A DNA stretch of 64,000 nucleotides, from NCBI GenBank assembly GCA_028023455.1, contig JAQFVV010012396.1:3815656-3879655 (forward strand), read 5' to 3'. This stretch comes from Epiperipatus broadwayi. Lineage: Eukaryota; Onychophora; Udeonychophora; Euonychophora; Peripatidae. This document shows positions 1 through 10,345 of this stretch, in pieces (the first letter of the stretch is position 1; the number at the start of each line of letters is the position of its first letter). The position numbers and the translations under genes were made by a program. The notes below the pieces were generated by a model. That model was not told the origin of the DNA. It did not search any database and saw only the letters and a list, made by a program, of their open reading frames with translations.

Positions 1-1231
1 TAATTATTGCACAATTATGATACAAATATAATCACAAACCTTTCAAAAAGTCAAGTTTTTAGACTATCATAATAGTTTTTTCAAAGTAATAATGAAAAGT
101 TTGAAAGCACAAAATATATAATGATTACCTGTCAGCAGCAGAACTTGAGATACTTTGATGGACTGACTATTCAATTTTCCTGCTATCTTTTAATTTTTTT
201 TTTATATTTAAAATATTAGAAAATAAATATACATTAATTTTAAAACTGTAAAAAAAAATTCACAAAATCCTCACCAGGGAAAGAGAAATGCAAATTTAAT
301 TTCTAAAATCTCAAATGAAGTTTTATCATCTGGATTAAAAAACAGTTAATAATAGTTATCAAAGTAAATTAAACAAGATTATAGTTTTAGTTATGCTTTA
401 TATACATAAAATTTTAGGATTAAAATATCAGATCATTTAAAAAATAAATAAAATAAATCATGAAATGAACATGTGGTCAATGAATATATAAAAAAATATA
501 AAGACAGAGATTTACATGTTAAAACTCGATGACAGTTTGCAGCAGCAATGCAGGCTGTGGTGTCACTTTGTTGAAGTTTTGTGTTCTTTTAAAAATTGTG
601 TAAAAAGTACAAGCATGATGTCAACAAAAATTTCAGCATTCATTGCTGCTTTTAAAACTCTTTTAAATCTCATATATCTTGTTGAAATAAAATTAAATTT
701 TAATTTTTGACAAATTTTTTTGTTAATAGATTCATTTAATTTTTTTTTATTTTCTGCTCAGTTTACTAGGTTTCATGGAAAAGTTAATGTAGAAATTTTT
801 AAATGGCAAAAGAGCCTACTAAAATGAATTAAAAATGTGCTGTTAATTCACATTTCAAGGTCTTCAAAACATAATCGGAATATTGGGTCATAAGTATTAA
901 TTTTTTTTATTTATTTCAATAGTAAATTATTTGATAAATTTAAACTATTTGATAAATGGTATGTTCATGTTTGTATTAGTGTCTGTGTAGTATATAAATT
1001 ATATAATATTAAATCATTTATCCTCTTTATTATACATATATAAATTTGTATTAAAATAGAACAAAAGTAGTTTGTAATTTTGGGGCTCTGATTTAAGTGT
1101 AAACAATCTTATTGTATTAACTTAATGATTGTCAAAAGGTTTAATAATTTATTTTACTATGTTTATATTTGTATTTTACTGTCTTTGTGTTTGTAATTGC
1201 ATGTCTGTGTTTATATAACAAGTAATGTCTA

Positions 1232-1237
<6 letters not shown>
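1..1237. other. A+T-rich spacer, no gene seen
   Basis: Low-complexity A+T-rich DNA with many stop codons in every frame. The only point of note is a weak exon-like stretch at 129-179, listed separately. No repeat family that recurs elsewhere in the window was recognised. Confidence 0.6.
129..179 (-). other. Weak candidate micro-exon
   Basis: On the minus strand a 51-base stretch lies between an AG and a donor-like GTAATCA. One frame is open and reads KLNSQSIKVSQVLLLT. The acceptor has no good pyrimidine tract, so splicing evidence is poor. It stands out from its neighbours by being richer in G+C. It could equally be chance. Confidence 0.15.
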
Positions 1238-1281
<44 letters not shown>

Positions 1282-1284
1282 GAC

Positions 1285-1318
<34 letters not shown>
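1238..1318. repeat. (TA)n microsatellite with short inverted core
   Basis: Two long TA runs are separated by an interruption containing ACATATAGACATT. The left flank TGTCTATGTCTATA is roughly the reverse complement of that interruption, so the block can fold on itself. Confidence 0.85.
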
Positions 1319-1322
<4 letters not shown>

Positions 1323-3620
1323 TATAGATATTATAGGGTAGTACAATGTAAATTTTAAAATTGATTATCAAATATACATAAATTTTGCAGTTGACAAATC
1401 AATTACAAAATTTACTGGGCATAGTACCATGTGAAAATGTAAACACTTAAATCTGATAAAGAGATATTTCAATTGATGTGTGTGTGTGGAGATAACCACA
1501 ATAGTTATGTATATACCACATGGAATTATATGCAGGCAAAGAATCAAATTCTGATTCTCACATATGCCTTGGTACTCATGCTGTGGAGTCAGTAGTTTTG
1601 CTATATCTTGCATCACATTATTTTCAAGTTTATAGCTAGCAAATGAGCTATATGCAAATAAATTATATCTCTGTGGGACAATAAATATAACAAGATAGCA
1701 TCATTGGTGTGCAGAAGGAATATAAACATCCCTGATGTACAGAAAAAAATATAAAATGAAAAAATGAAACTAATTTTATCAGTGATACAGACAGTATCCT
1801 ACGATTTCTAGTTTTAGATAGACAAGAAGCCAATTGCTATGATGACAAATGCATATCTATCTTCTGGAAATGATTTGGTTTGTATCTTTTATTAGGATGA
1901 ATCTTTTTTTAAGACACCTTTGAGATTTGATAACTTATAGGGTACAAGATAAAAATGAAGAATTCATATGCAACTTGTTTTGGAGATTCTGAAGCTATGG
2001 ATTAAATTCTCAGGTAATAAATATTATATATGGTCTAAAAAACAATTTTGTGAGAAATACAAAGAAATTATCACTGAAGATGTAATTTAAACTTCATTAA
2101 TGATAAATTATCAATTGTGAACAAACAATAAAATAATAATTATGTTGGATATTGAAATTTTTTTTTCCTTATTTTTTAAATGGTAACTTGTATTTTCCTT
2201 ATTGTTTTTTCTTAGTTTTTCTAGTTTCTATCAATGTAAAGTTTTTTTTGCTCTAATATTATGAAAACTAAAGTTATTGTGAAAAATGTGCCTCAAACCA
2301 GTTTTTTTTTAAAAATGCAATATGGTGCCAAGGGTAATAAAGCAGTTTTAAAATGTTAAAAAATTAACATTTCATTCTTTTTTACGACTTTATTCATTTT
2401 ATAATAAACATCATATATATTCATCTATTCTATTCTAGATTTTTACTTACTCATTTCATATTTATCTTATTTTCAATATTGGATATTTATTTTTTAATAT
2501 CACTTCATATTTCATTTATATAGAAAGCATCACATTCTGAAATATATTTAAAATTGCACAAGTTAATGATCATAATAATAAAATTTTCATAATAGAAAAA
2601 TGAATGTGAAATTTATAAATCAACAGTAAATAGATGGATCTTTCTTCATCAATGTAATTTATTGCTGAGGGAACAAAATCTTTCATAGGCTTCTTAACAA
2701 AAATTATACACATACTTACACACAAACAAAAAATTATATATATATATACATACACACATAAGCTAATGTTACAGTAAATAAATAATTTTATTTTAAATTT
2801 ATCTGCAATTTTTATAATAGTTTTTGCAGAATTTTTAGCATACAGGTTATCAGCAATAAAAGATAGACAGATAGATGTTTTAGTTAAATAGAATTAATAA
2901 GAAACAATGTTTAACTTTTTTTGCAACTAGTAGTGTCTATTTTTATTTCATCCACATAATTATTGTAAATTTTATTTCAGATTTTTTTTTGTCATGTCAA
3001 TATATTGTATTAAATGGGGAATTGCAGATAAAGATGTCATTACTTTGTGTATTTTGATACCAAAAATAATATCAAATTTTAATCATTTGATCATCCGAAA
3101 ATGTATTCAATATAAATACAAACAGAAATTTGGCACAATAGATTGCTGAAAAATGATATATTTCTTTCTGTTATTTTAATTCTTATAGATAAATATCTAA
3201 TTTAAATAAATATTTTAACATATCTTAATTAAATGTTTAAATAAGCCATATAAACAATTTATATATAGTTTTTAACCTTTTAATTTTAGTATAAATTAAT
3301 ATTGCTTTTTTAAGACAGACATTTAAAAAGTACAAAACTTCATCTTAATAATATTTTTAAATGCTATTAAATAGATTAGTTTAAATTGGATGAAAGTACT
3401 AAAGTTCAAAGAAGATTAAACTAAATAAATTAATGAATAATTAATAAAGGTAAAATGAAATTAACAAACAGAGACAAAAAATGTAATTTTACATTACATG
3501 TATATATTTTAATATATATAGTATCATTTTTTTCATCTGCTTATGAAAGGAGAGTTTCGGATAGTTAAAAAACAATTAGGCAAGTCTTGATATATATAAC
3601 AATAAGAATAATAAATATAA
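1319..3620. other. A+T-rich spacer, no gene seen
   Basis: No convincing ORF, splice-bounded exon or recognised repeat. The part from about 1480 to 1740 is less A+T-rich and more complex than its surroundings and may be an old repeat, but no second copy was found in the window. Confidence 0.55.
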
Positions 3621-4030
3621 TGTAATATATAAGATATATGAGCACAGACTTTCACACAACCCACAACTCACCACTCTATCTCTTAATATTGATACACTTG
3701 AACACATATATGTTGAAAAGATAAATAATCACCAATATATGTATTTCATGCTAAACCAGCAATCATCAGCTGGTCCAGATTATCATCTCTACAGATATAA
3801 GCAACAAGTGCTCAGATATATATTAAGGCAGCCAATCTTCATACTTTGATGGACATGCTTCAATCCACTCCTCACTCCAACTCTTCAACTGTCCATCCAA
3901 TTGAAAATCTGATAATGGAATGCTGAAAGGCCACACTGAGACAGAGATTCTTGTGATACCCATGTTGACTTAAAGTCAATTTGACCCCTCATGTACAGGA
4001 CATAATCAATTTAATACATATACAAGGGAT
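3621..4030 (-). repeat. Repeat family C, long copy
   Basis: Interspersed repeat recognised because its first ~150 bases recur as a direct copy at 4094-4243, and an internal ~75 bases recur inverted at 33317-33393. Read on the minus strand it contains the core CTGATGA, a 4-bp helix (TGCT/AGCA) closed by GGTTT, then GAAA and a ten-pair helix. That is the layout of a hammerhead ribozyme core (3701-3769; see findings). The part above 3840 has no second copy here, so the upper boundary is uncertain. It may be a SINE, a retrozyme-like element or the end of a larger element. Confidence 0.6.
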
Positions 4031-4093
4031 GGACAGACATCTCTACAATGTAGTAATTGAAATATAGGCTTATTATATACCTGTATTAATATA

Positions 4094-4243
4094 TGTAATA
4101 TATAGGATATATAAGCACAAACTTTCATACAAAACGCACCACTCACCACTCTATCTCAAATCATTGATACACTTGAACACATATATGTTGAAAAGATAAA
4201 TAATCACCAATATGTGCATTTCATGCTAAACCAGCAATCATCA
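4094..4243 (-). repeat. Repeat family C, truncated copy
   Basis: Direct repeat of 3621-3769 with scattered substitutions. Both start TGTAATATATA and share a tract ending in CCAGCAATCATCA. Similarity stops exactly where the long copy continues with GCTGG, so this copy is truncated just before the first base of the hammerhead-like CTGATGA, which here reads TTGATGA. The two copies lie about 473 bases apart in the same orientation. Confidence 0.75.
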
Positions 4244-4664
4244 ACAATAATGGTAATTAAATGTATACAGTTTTTTCAGTCTACAGAAATACTTTCCGTT
4301 AATTCCAAAAGTACTTCTACAGATTGAAAAGCTTGTATATAATAGTTAATTACCGTTATAGATATTATTTATATTATTATTACAATAGCTTTTTTAAATT
4401 AAAGGACATTTTATTTGTATTATTATATATATATATATATATGTGTGTGTGTATAAAGAGGTTGGGAAAAAAATAAAAAAAAACATATTGTAGGGCTAAC
4501 ATTTGTTATTCTATGTGAAAAAATACTATACAAATACCACACAAAATTTTACCAATGCTTAGAAAAATGTTAGGCCATTACCCACAATGAAAGCTTTAAA
4601 TTAGTTGACATTAAAAAAACAAATAAATATCTCATTTAATATTAAATGTTATGTTTTTTTTTAA

Positions 4665-4757
4665 AAAAATTCAAACTTTATTTAAACTTTTCAAATACAT
4701 TGAATTGTCAGTAATAGCACAGGTTAGTGTATAACACAATATTATTCTCCATTTTAG
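4665..4757 (-). repeat. SINE family A, partial minus copy
   Basis: Matches the body of SINE family A in reverse complement (compare 52040-52110): the stretch with TACATTGAATTGTCAGTAAT and AGCACAGGTTAGTGTATA. The tRNA-like head is missing. It faces the plus copy at 4795-5040, making an inverted pair. Confidence 0.6.
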
Positions 4758-4794
4758 CACTGTATTAAATTCAATTAATCAAATTTAAAGATCC

Positions 4795-5040
4795 AGGTTC
4801 AGTTGTCATGCTAAACTGTCTCTGGTTACACAAGTAATACCAAAAGATGAGAGGACAATAATGTCACTTGAAACATTGTGCTATATACTAACCTGTGTGC
4901 TATTAGTAAGACTTAAATGTATTTGAAATATTAAGTAAAGTTTAAATTCTTTTAAAGACATTTAATATTAGATGGTTGAAATAGTCCAATATACATCTAC
5001 TACTAAAACAATATTATCACAACAAACCTTCGGCCAAACC
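4795..5040 (+). repeat. SINE family A, plus copy
   Basis: Aligns with the family A copy at 52400-52645 from the internal promoter B-box-like GGTTCAGTTGTC, through the AACCTGTGTGCTATTAGTAA body, to the tail CAATATTATCACAACAAACC and CTTCGG. The A-box part is degraded. It is separated from its inverted partner by only ~40 bases. Confidence 0.7.
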
Positions 5041-5140
5041 CTAAAATTGGTCAATAAAAATTTTTACAGTTAAAGATGAATCATATTTTTCAAATCAATA
5101 TTTAATTTTACAAAGCTTTTAAATTAAACATCACATGATC

Positions 5141-5305
5141 TAAGACTCCTCACTGACGAAGGCCACAAGCCAGAAACTGGTCTAGGAATATTGGATGAGT
5201 AGGTACTAGATGGGTATTTTATGCACAAGCTTTCTGGCATTAATTACTCTAGCTTGCAGTGTGTGGCAATACGTATAGTGACTTTTGCCTGTTTTAATAG
5301 CTTTT
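5141..5305 (+). repeat. Repeat family B copy
   Basis: Shares CACTGACGAAGGCCACAAGC, CAGAAACTGGTCT, GGATATTGGATGAGTAGG-type sequence and the end ACTTTTGCCTGTTTTA with copies at 6507-6790 and 7030-7230, and the terminal part with the foldback at 14085-14221. No ORF. It is likely a SINE or the end of a larger element. CTGA(C/T)GA followed by GAAAC resembles a hammerhead core, but the cleavage strand is not convincing. Confidence 0.7.
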
Positions 5306-6506
5306 AAATTAGTGAATTTATCATTTTTAAAAGGTTTCAGTATCATCCAGCAATGGTATTTGCATGATGAAATAACTATTTACCCAAAATGTCTCACAAA
5401 AGGTATGCAGCTGTAATATGAACTATTAAACCAAAAAAATATCTTGGTGTGAATTTTACAATTTAGAAAGGGCTATATGACTGATAGCCCTTTTTTAATA
5501 GTAATTATCATAAGATAGAAAATGTATGATTTATCTGACATATATGACAATTTCTTAACCACATTTTTTGTTTATGACATTTTAAAACAGTTCACATTTA
5601 TCAAATGGCTTTAGACTTATTAAAATTCTGCTTCTAGATCCTACAATTGAAAACATTGATGTAATGTAGGTATTTACATTCTAACTAACTAGAAACAATT
5701 TGATTGTTTTAAAAATTCAGATGTTCATAAAATTCATAACACCTTCCTGAAAACATTTATTATGTCTTAAATTGATTTCTCTAATAAAAAATGATTTGTT
5801 ATATATTTCCATTTTTGTGATATATGCTCCCAAAAATACAAAAAACATGACAGATGTCAGTTATTTTGTCTATACATTTTTATAAAAGAAATGAGAGAGC
5901 CTCATAACATAATGGCATCCATGTCTATGATTATGAGTTGGAATTTTTATTAGGTATTTTTCAGATTTGAAAAAATGTTTATGCAGTTTATAAGGTGACA
6001 GATAATATAGCTAAGTATTCAATTATTAGGTAAAAAAGGGTATTTAACTAATCTTTTTTAGTGAAATAAAATAAAGGAAAGATCCTGAATAACTTTATTG
6101 AACATATAAAAAATTGAATGTTAGAAATGAAAGGACTGGAGTTATAATCTATGGACTTTGAGCTCCAGAATCTGCTTCTTTATTACTATATCAAGTTATC
6201 AAGAGAAAGTTGTCTAATCTGTTGAATATTGTCATCTCCTTTATTGTAAAGAAATATTGAAAAAGTTGTTTTTGACATGCTATTTAAAGGCTATTTTAGG
6301 TGCTATATGTACGCACGCAATTTACACATGTAATTAGATATTCATTTGTCATGACTAGAGATGGGAGTTCAATTATAATCCAGGTAAAACATTAAAAAAA
6401 TCTCAAGCTTAACTAAAGCTTGAATAAATTTTCTTTTATATAACTATCAAAAACAGACAAGTTAGCTATCCAGTATTGGCCAATAACTAAGAAACCAGGT
6501 ATTCAA
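5306..6506. other. A+T-rich spacer, no gene seen
   Basis: Only short ORFs with A+T-driven composition. No splice-bounded exon or recognised repeat. Confidence 0.55.
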
Positions 6507-6790
6507 TACAGAGGCAAAACTCTCCATACAGTAATACCACTCAGTGCAAGGCAGAGTAAGCAATGGATGTGGAAGATCTGTCTATAAAATTCCTATCTAT
6601 TCCCTACTCATCCAATATCACCAGACTAATTTCTCACTTGTGGCTTTCATCAGTGAGGAGCCTTGATGAAATACACTATGCACAGATAAGAATTTATGCA
6701 TAAACCTTCCTGAATCCATTAATAATTACTCTGGCTTACACTGAGTGATGTTTCTATAGGAAGAGTTTTGTCTCTGTGTTAAACAACTTG
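6507..6790. repeat. Repeat family B, inverted double copy
   Basis: The left part (6507-6680) is a minus-strand family B copy. The right part (about 6700-6790) is a plus-strand copy of its 3' section. The arms at about 6512-6573 and 6711-6775 are imperfect reverse complements (GCAAAACTCTCCATACAG against CTATAGGAAGAGTTTTGTC), so the locus can fold into a ~60-bp hairpin. Confidence 0.65.
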
Positions 6791-7029
6791 TGTAAGCATA
6801 AATGTAGTGATTTAATACCAATCCTGCCCAATAGGATTATAGTGACTGTGATTATTAAAGACCCAAAGATGCCAAAAAGTATTAATTCAGAACCGAATTC
6901 AGATCTATATGATTATACAAGTGAATGGGCTTGAATTGTGTTTTCATTTTGGGCTCAAAGCTTTATAGTTAGCTAATAAGGTAAAAGGTGGCTGCTGGAT
7001 ACTTGTATTAGATCCCAAGATCTAGGTTC
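6791..7029. other. Spacer between family B copies
   Basis: No gene. The stretch from about 6970 contains GATCTAGGTTCAGCACTC, which resembles a pol III B box and may be the degraded tRNA-like head of the family B copy that follows. Confidence 0.4.
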
Positions 7030-7230
7030 AGCACTCTCAGATCAAAGGCTTCTCACTGATGAAAGTCACAAGCTAAAAACTAGTCTGAGGATATTGGATG
7101 AGTAGGCACTAGGTACAGATTTTATGAAAAGAAATTTCTGCATCCATTGATTACTCTGGCTTGCACTGAGGATTGCTACTGTATGAAGAGTTTTACCACT
7201 ATGTTAAACAGCTTATGTAAGCATAAAAAT
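7030..7230 (+). repeat. Repeat family B copy
   Basis: Aligns with 5141-5305 (CTCACTGATGAAAGTCACAA, GGATATTGGATGAGTAGGCA, GATTACTCTGGCTTGCACTG). CTGATGA is followed by a short AGT/GCT helix and an A-run where other copies have GAAA. It then has a conserved pair CTAGT...ACTAG. Confidence 0.7.
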
Positions 7231-8052
7231 GGTGATCATGTGATGTTTAGTGATGTATTCAGATATTCTTACAATTTATTCTTAAGATAAATCAAGAACG
7301 ACAAACTTCTTAAAGTATCACCAACCAACAATTGTAAAGCTTTGCAATGCCTTTTTATTTTTTATACAAAAGTTTTTGTTTTCCAATGGCAATTTAAGGT
7401 GGGTTATCTTTTATTCACATTTATTATTTTTAGTATATAGAATATGCGAATAAAATAAAGCAAAGAGATTGATTTATAGATATTGAAAATGAATATTAAA
7501 AAATAGATACTAAAATATTTTATGCGTCATCTAAACTTTCTTACTAATGAATTTCTTTTCCGTAAGAATTAATTGAATTATTTATTTTTTCTCACTTCAT
7601 TAGAAAAACGTAGAATCTTTTGCTAAATCTGAAACTGATAAATCGAAGAACAGACTATTCAACTTAGAAATCTTTACATCAAACTTATCCAAATCACTTC
7701 TAATCATCTATAAAGAAAAAAATCTAAAAAACCCTATCAAATAATATATATATATAGAATAAAAAAGAATTTTAAATTAAAACTTAGAAAACCTAAAAAT
7801 AATAAAATCAATATGATTTTTACCATCAAAAGAAATATATATATATATATAAATCCATTAGCGAACGAGAGATTTTTAAAGAATCTACTATAGTAAAAAG
7901 AATAAGAAAAAAAAGTTTATAAAAATAAAACTAATAAAAGTACATATTTTATTTAAATAAAAATTATATAAAAAATAATTTAATATGTTTAAATAGATTA
8001 AAAAGATACTAATATTTACAAACAATTAAAAAGAAATATTTGGATTTTCAAA
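7231..8052. other. A+T-rich spacer, no gene seen
   Basis: Very A+T-rich with short TA runs near 7745 and 7835. No coding signal. Confidence 0.6.
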
Positions 8053-8270
8053 TCACAATTGCACCCAAAACAATTCTGACTCCAATCAGTATTTTTTTTT
8101 TTAACTTTTTATTTTTCTCTTTATTTCCATCTTTCTTTGTTTTTCCCTAGAAATTAAAATGTCACAATTGCACCCAAAACAATTCTGACTCCAATCAGTT
8201 TTTTTTTTTTAAACTTTTTATTCTTTTCTTTATTTCCATATATCTTTTTTCCCCCTAGAAATTTCAAAAA
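8053..8270. repeat. Two-unit tandem duplication, 109-base period
   Basis: The units 8053-8161 and 8162-~8270 each begin TCACAATTGCACCCAAAACA, continue through a T-rich tract and end CCCTAGAAAT. The first half is nearly identical between units, so the duplication looks recent. No ORF. Confidence 0.85.
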
Positions 8271-9124
8271 TAAAAATATCTCTAAACAAATAATGCAAAC
8301 AATTGAAATATCAACCTAAAGGCAATATATAATTGATTATCAGAATGGATACCGTTCTATCTTCATTAACTGTAATGGAAATGAAAAAAAAAAAGTAGGG
8401 GAACTAAATTAATGTCTACAATTAATTTATCATAACTTTAGACATTATGTCTCATTTTGAACTACTATTTTTTTAAGATATTATAATTATAAACTGTGTA
8501 CATTGGTATTATTTTTATAAAACTTTTTTTTTCCTTTTACAAATTTGTTGTTTAACAATACAACTATCATCTCAACTCAACATACTAAAAACATAGACCA
8601 GCAGTGTTCATTTTCTTTTTCACCATTCTTGCATTCTGGGACAAAAGCATCACTTGTAAGATAATTCAATGGCATCAAAAAGTCAAATTCCTATGACCAT
8701 ATTGTCAGTTTGATATTTTTTTACTACACAACTATCATGCAAGATAGTGAGATGTTGAGATAAGTTATAAAATGATAAAAACTAAGTAACTTGAATGTAC
8801 TTTGGCAGTGCATTGAACATTTATCATTCCATAGGATATAAGTGAAAAGAAAGTAATCCCTACCTTGCATGAGATTAGAACAAAGAAAAAAAATACTGAG
8901 ATGATAACATAGATATGGTAAATTAGGTGTTTATACTCTAGCTCTAATAAGTAGGGTTATTTGAGAAATATATATATAGTGAAAGAGGATGGTCTAAGTT
9001 TCTGTATTGGTAATGGGCTCTACATGGTGGAGTTCAGGAATGAATCAGTGAAAACATTTATTTCATGTCTTTGTTTTTACTATACTTTAGCAATATCTTG
9101 AATGCTAAAATTTCTCAGCTTGAA
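8271..9124. other. A+T-rich spacer, no gene seen
   Basis: No supported exon, repeat or RNA gene. Confidence 0.55.
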
Positions 9125-9254
9125 AAAAATATAGAAGTTTTTTTTTTATTTCATATGTCAAATGCATTGACCGGGAAGCAAACCTGGGCCAGCTACTTGG
9201 AAGGCAGCTATGCTAACCACTAGGCCACCAATGCTTAACATAAAAATATAGAAG
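9125..9254 (-). mobile_element. tRNA-Gly(UCC)-derived SINE with target duplication
   Basis: The minus strand of 9163-9234 is 72 nt and folds as tRNA-Gly. It has a complete seven-pair acceptor stem, an anticodon loop CTTCCAA (anticodon UCC) with a fully paired stem, and one A-C mismatch in the T stem. The T loop TTTGCTT departs from the normal TTCRANT, so it is not a clean tRNA gene. It is followed by TTTGACATATGAAAT and an A-run. AAAAATATAGAAG flanks both sides (9125-9137 and 9242-9254), an exact 13-bp target-site duplication. The same module with its own duplication recurs at 34446-34567. This is therefore a retroposed tRNA SINE rather than a functional tRNA gene. Confidence 0.88.
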
Positions 9255-9366
9255 CTTTCAGAAGTGAATATTAAACAAAATTGCAAAATGTGATCTTCTA
9301 TATGGATATAATATATTTTAATATGTAATTATTAATATATATTATATAACATAATATTATATATAT

Positions 9367-9371
<5 letters not shown>

Positions 9372-9405
<34 letters not shown>
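9372..9405. repeat. (TA)n microsatellite
   Basis: An uninterrupted TA run embedded in A+T-rich DNA. Confidence 0.9.
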
Positions 9406-9408
<3 letters not shown>

Positions 9409-9756
9409 GAATGTTCAAATTGATGATCCAGGTATATATATATATAAAAAATAAACAATTCAGTACAATATAAGTTTAACTAAATAGGATCGATATTATT
9501 TTATATATTTCATATATGAATGCAGTCACCATAGTAACATTATTACATACAGTTCAATGTTTTTTATGTTGAGTATATGTGTTTATAAATTAATTTAAAA
9601 AAATATTATTATTAAAAAATATAGATATGTGTAAATTATTGATGTTTATCAATAATTTAAAAGGTTATTATATCAATTTTGTATTTTGGTTTGTAAATAA
9701 TAAAAAAAATTGTAATCGAATTTGGATTTAATTTTCATGTATCTTTTTCTCCGAAC

Positions 9757-10345
9757 TTACCCCAAAACCACGCGAAAAGAAACTATAAGAAAATTGATAG
9801 AATTGAGTTTTTAATTGAGTAATATTGAATGGTCGTCAAGATACGAAAAACGTCAGAAAGAGAACATATAAAAAAGACGTGACAGAATATAACAGGATCT
9901 TTTTCATCATTTTTGCTATAGTCAAGGACAGACATATTTTCTGTCTTAACAAATAAAGTTTTTTCAATATTTTTTTTTGTGTGTAAAACCATAAAACATG
10001 GAAAAATAGTGGAATTATCTGCCCGTTCAATCATTTAGCAGGCAGTTGCGAAAAGTTTCCAGGGACAGCGGCAGCAAAGTAAAAAAAAAAAAAACCTATG
10101 GGGTAAAGGAAAATGCTTTATAAAAAAAAAAAAAATGGATTTGCGTAAACATCGTCTCACGAGTAAGGAACAGGAACCCACTGGATCAATTCACATCATA
10201 AAAGGGATAATCAAAGTGCACTCACCTCTTCGGACGGAAAAAGAAAACTTTTAGTGAAGCCTTATAAAGTTTGCGATTATTATTTCTGACAAAGAAACTT
10301 CTCTTTACACCATAAGAACTGAAGTCAATCAATGGGCCAATAAAT
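9757..10345 (-). promoter_or_regulatory. Possible minus-strand gene 5' end
   Basis: This block is richer in CpG and G+C than the surrounding 10 kb. Minus-strand splice donors fit the consensus at about 10225 (AAGAG|GTGAGTGC) and about 9757 (TTTTGGG|GTAAGTTC), with an acceptor-like TTTTCTTATAG near 9785. A 24-codon minus-strand ORF at 9836-9910, MMKKILLYSVTSF then a hydrophobic run, looks like a signal peptide but ends at TGA. No downstream exon could be joined. It is best read as a possible promoter and first-exon region, unproven. Confidence 0.28.

Noticed and set aside
9163-9234. Functional tRNA-Gly(UCC) gene
   Set aside because: Altered T loop, T-stem mismatch, A-tail and flanking target duplication show a retroposed SINE.
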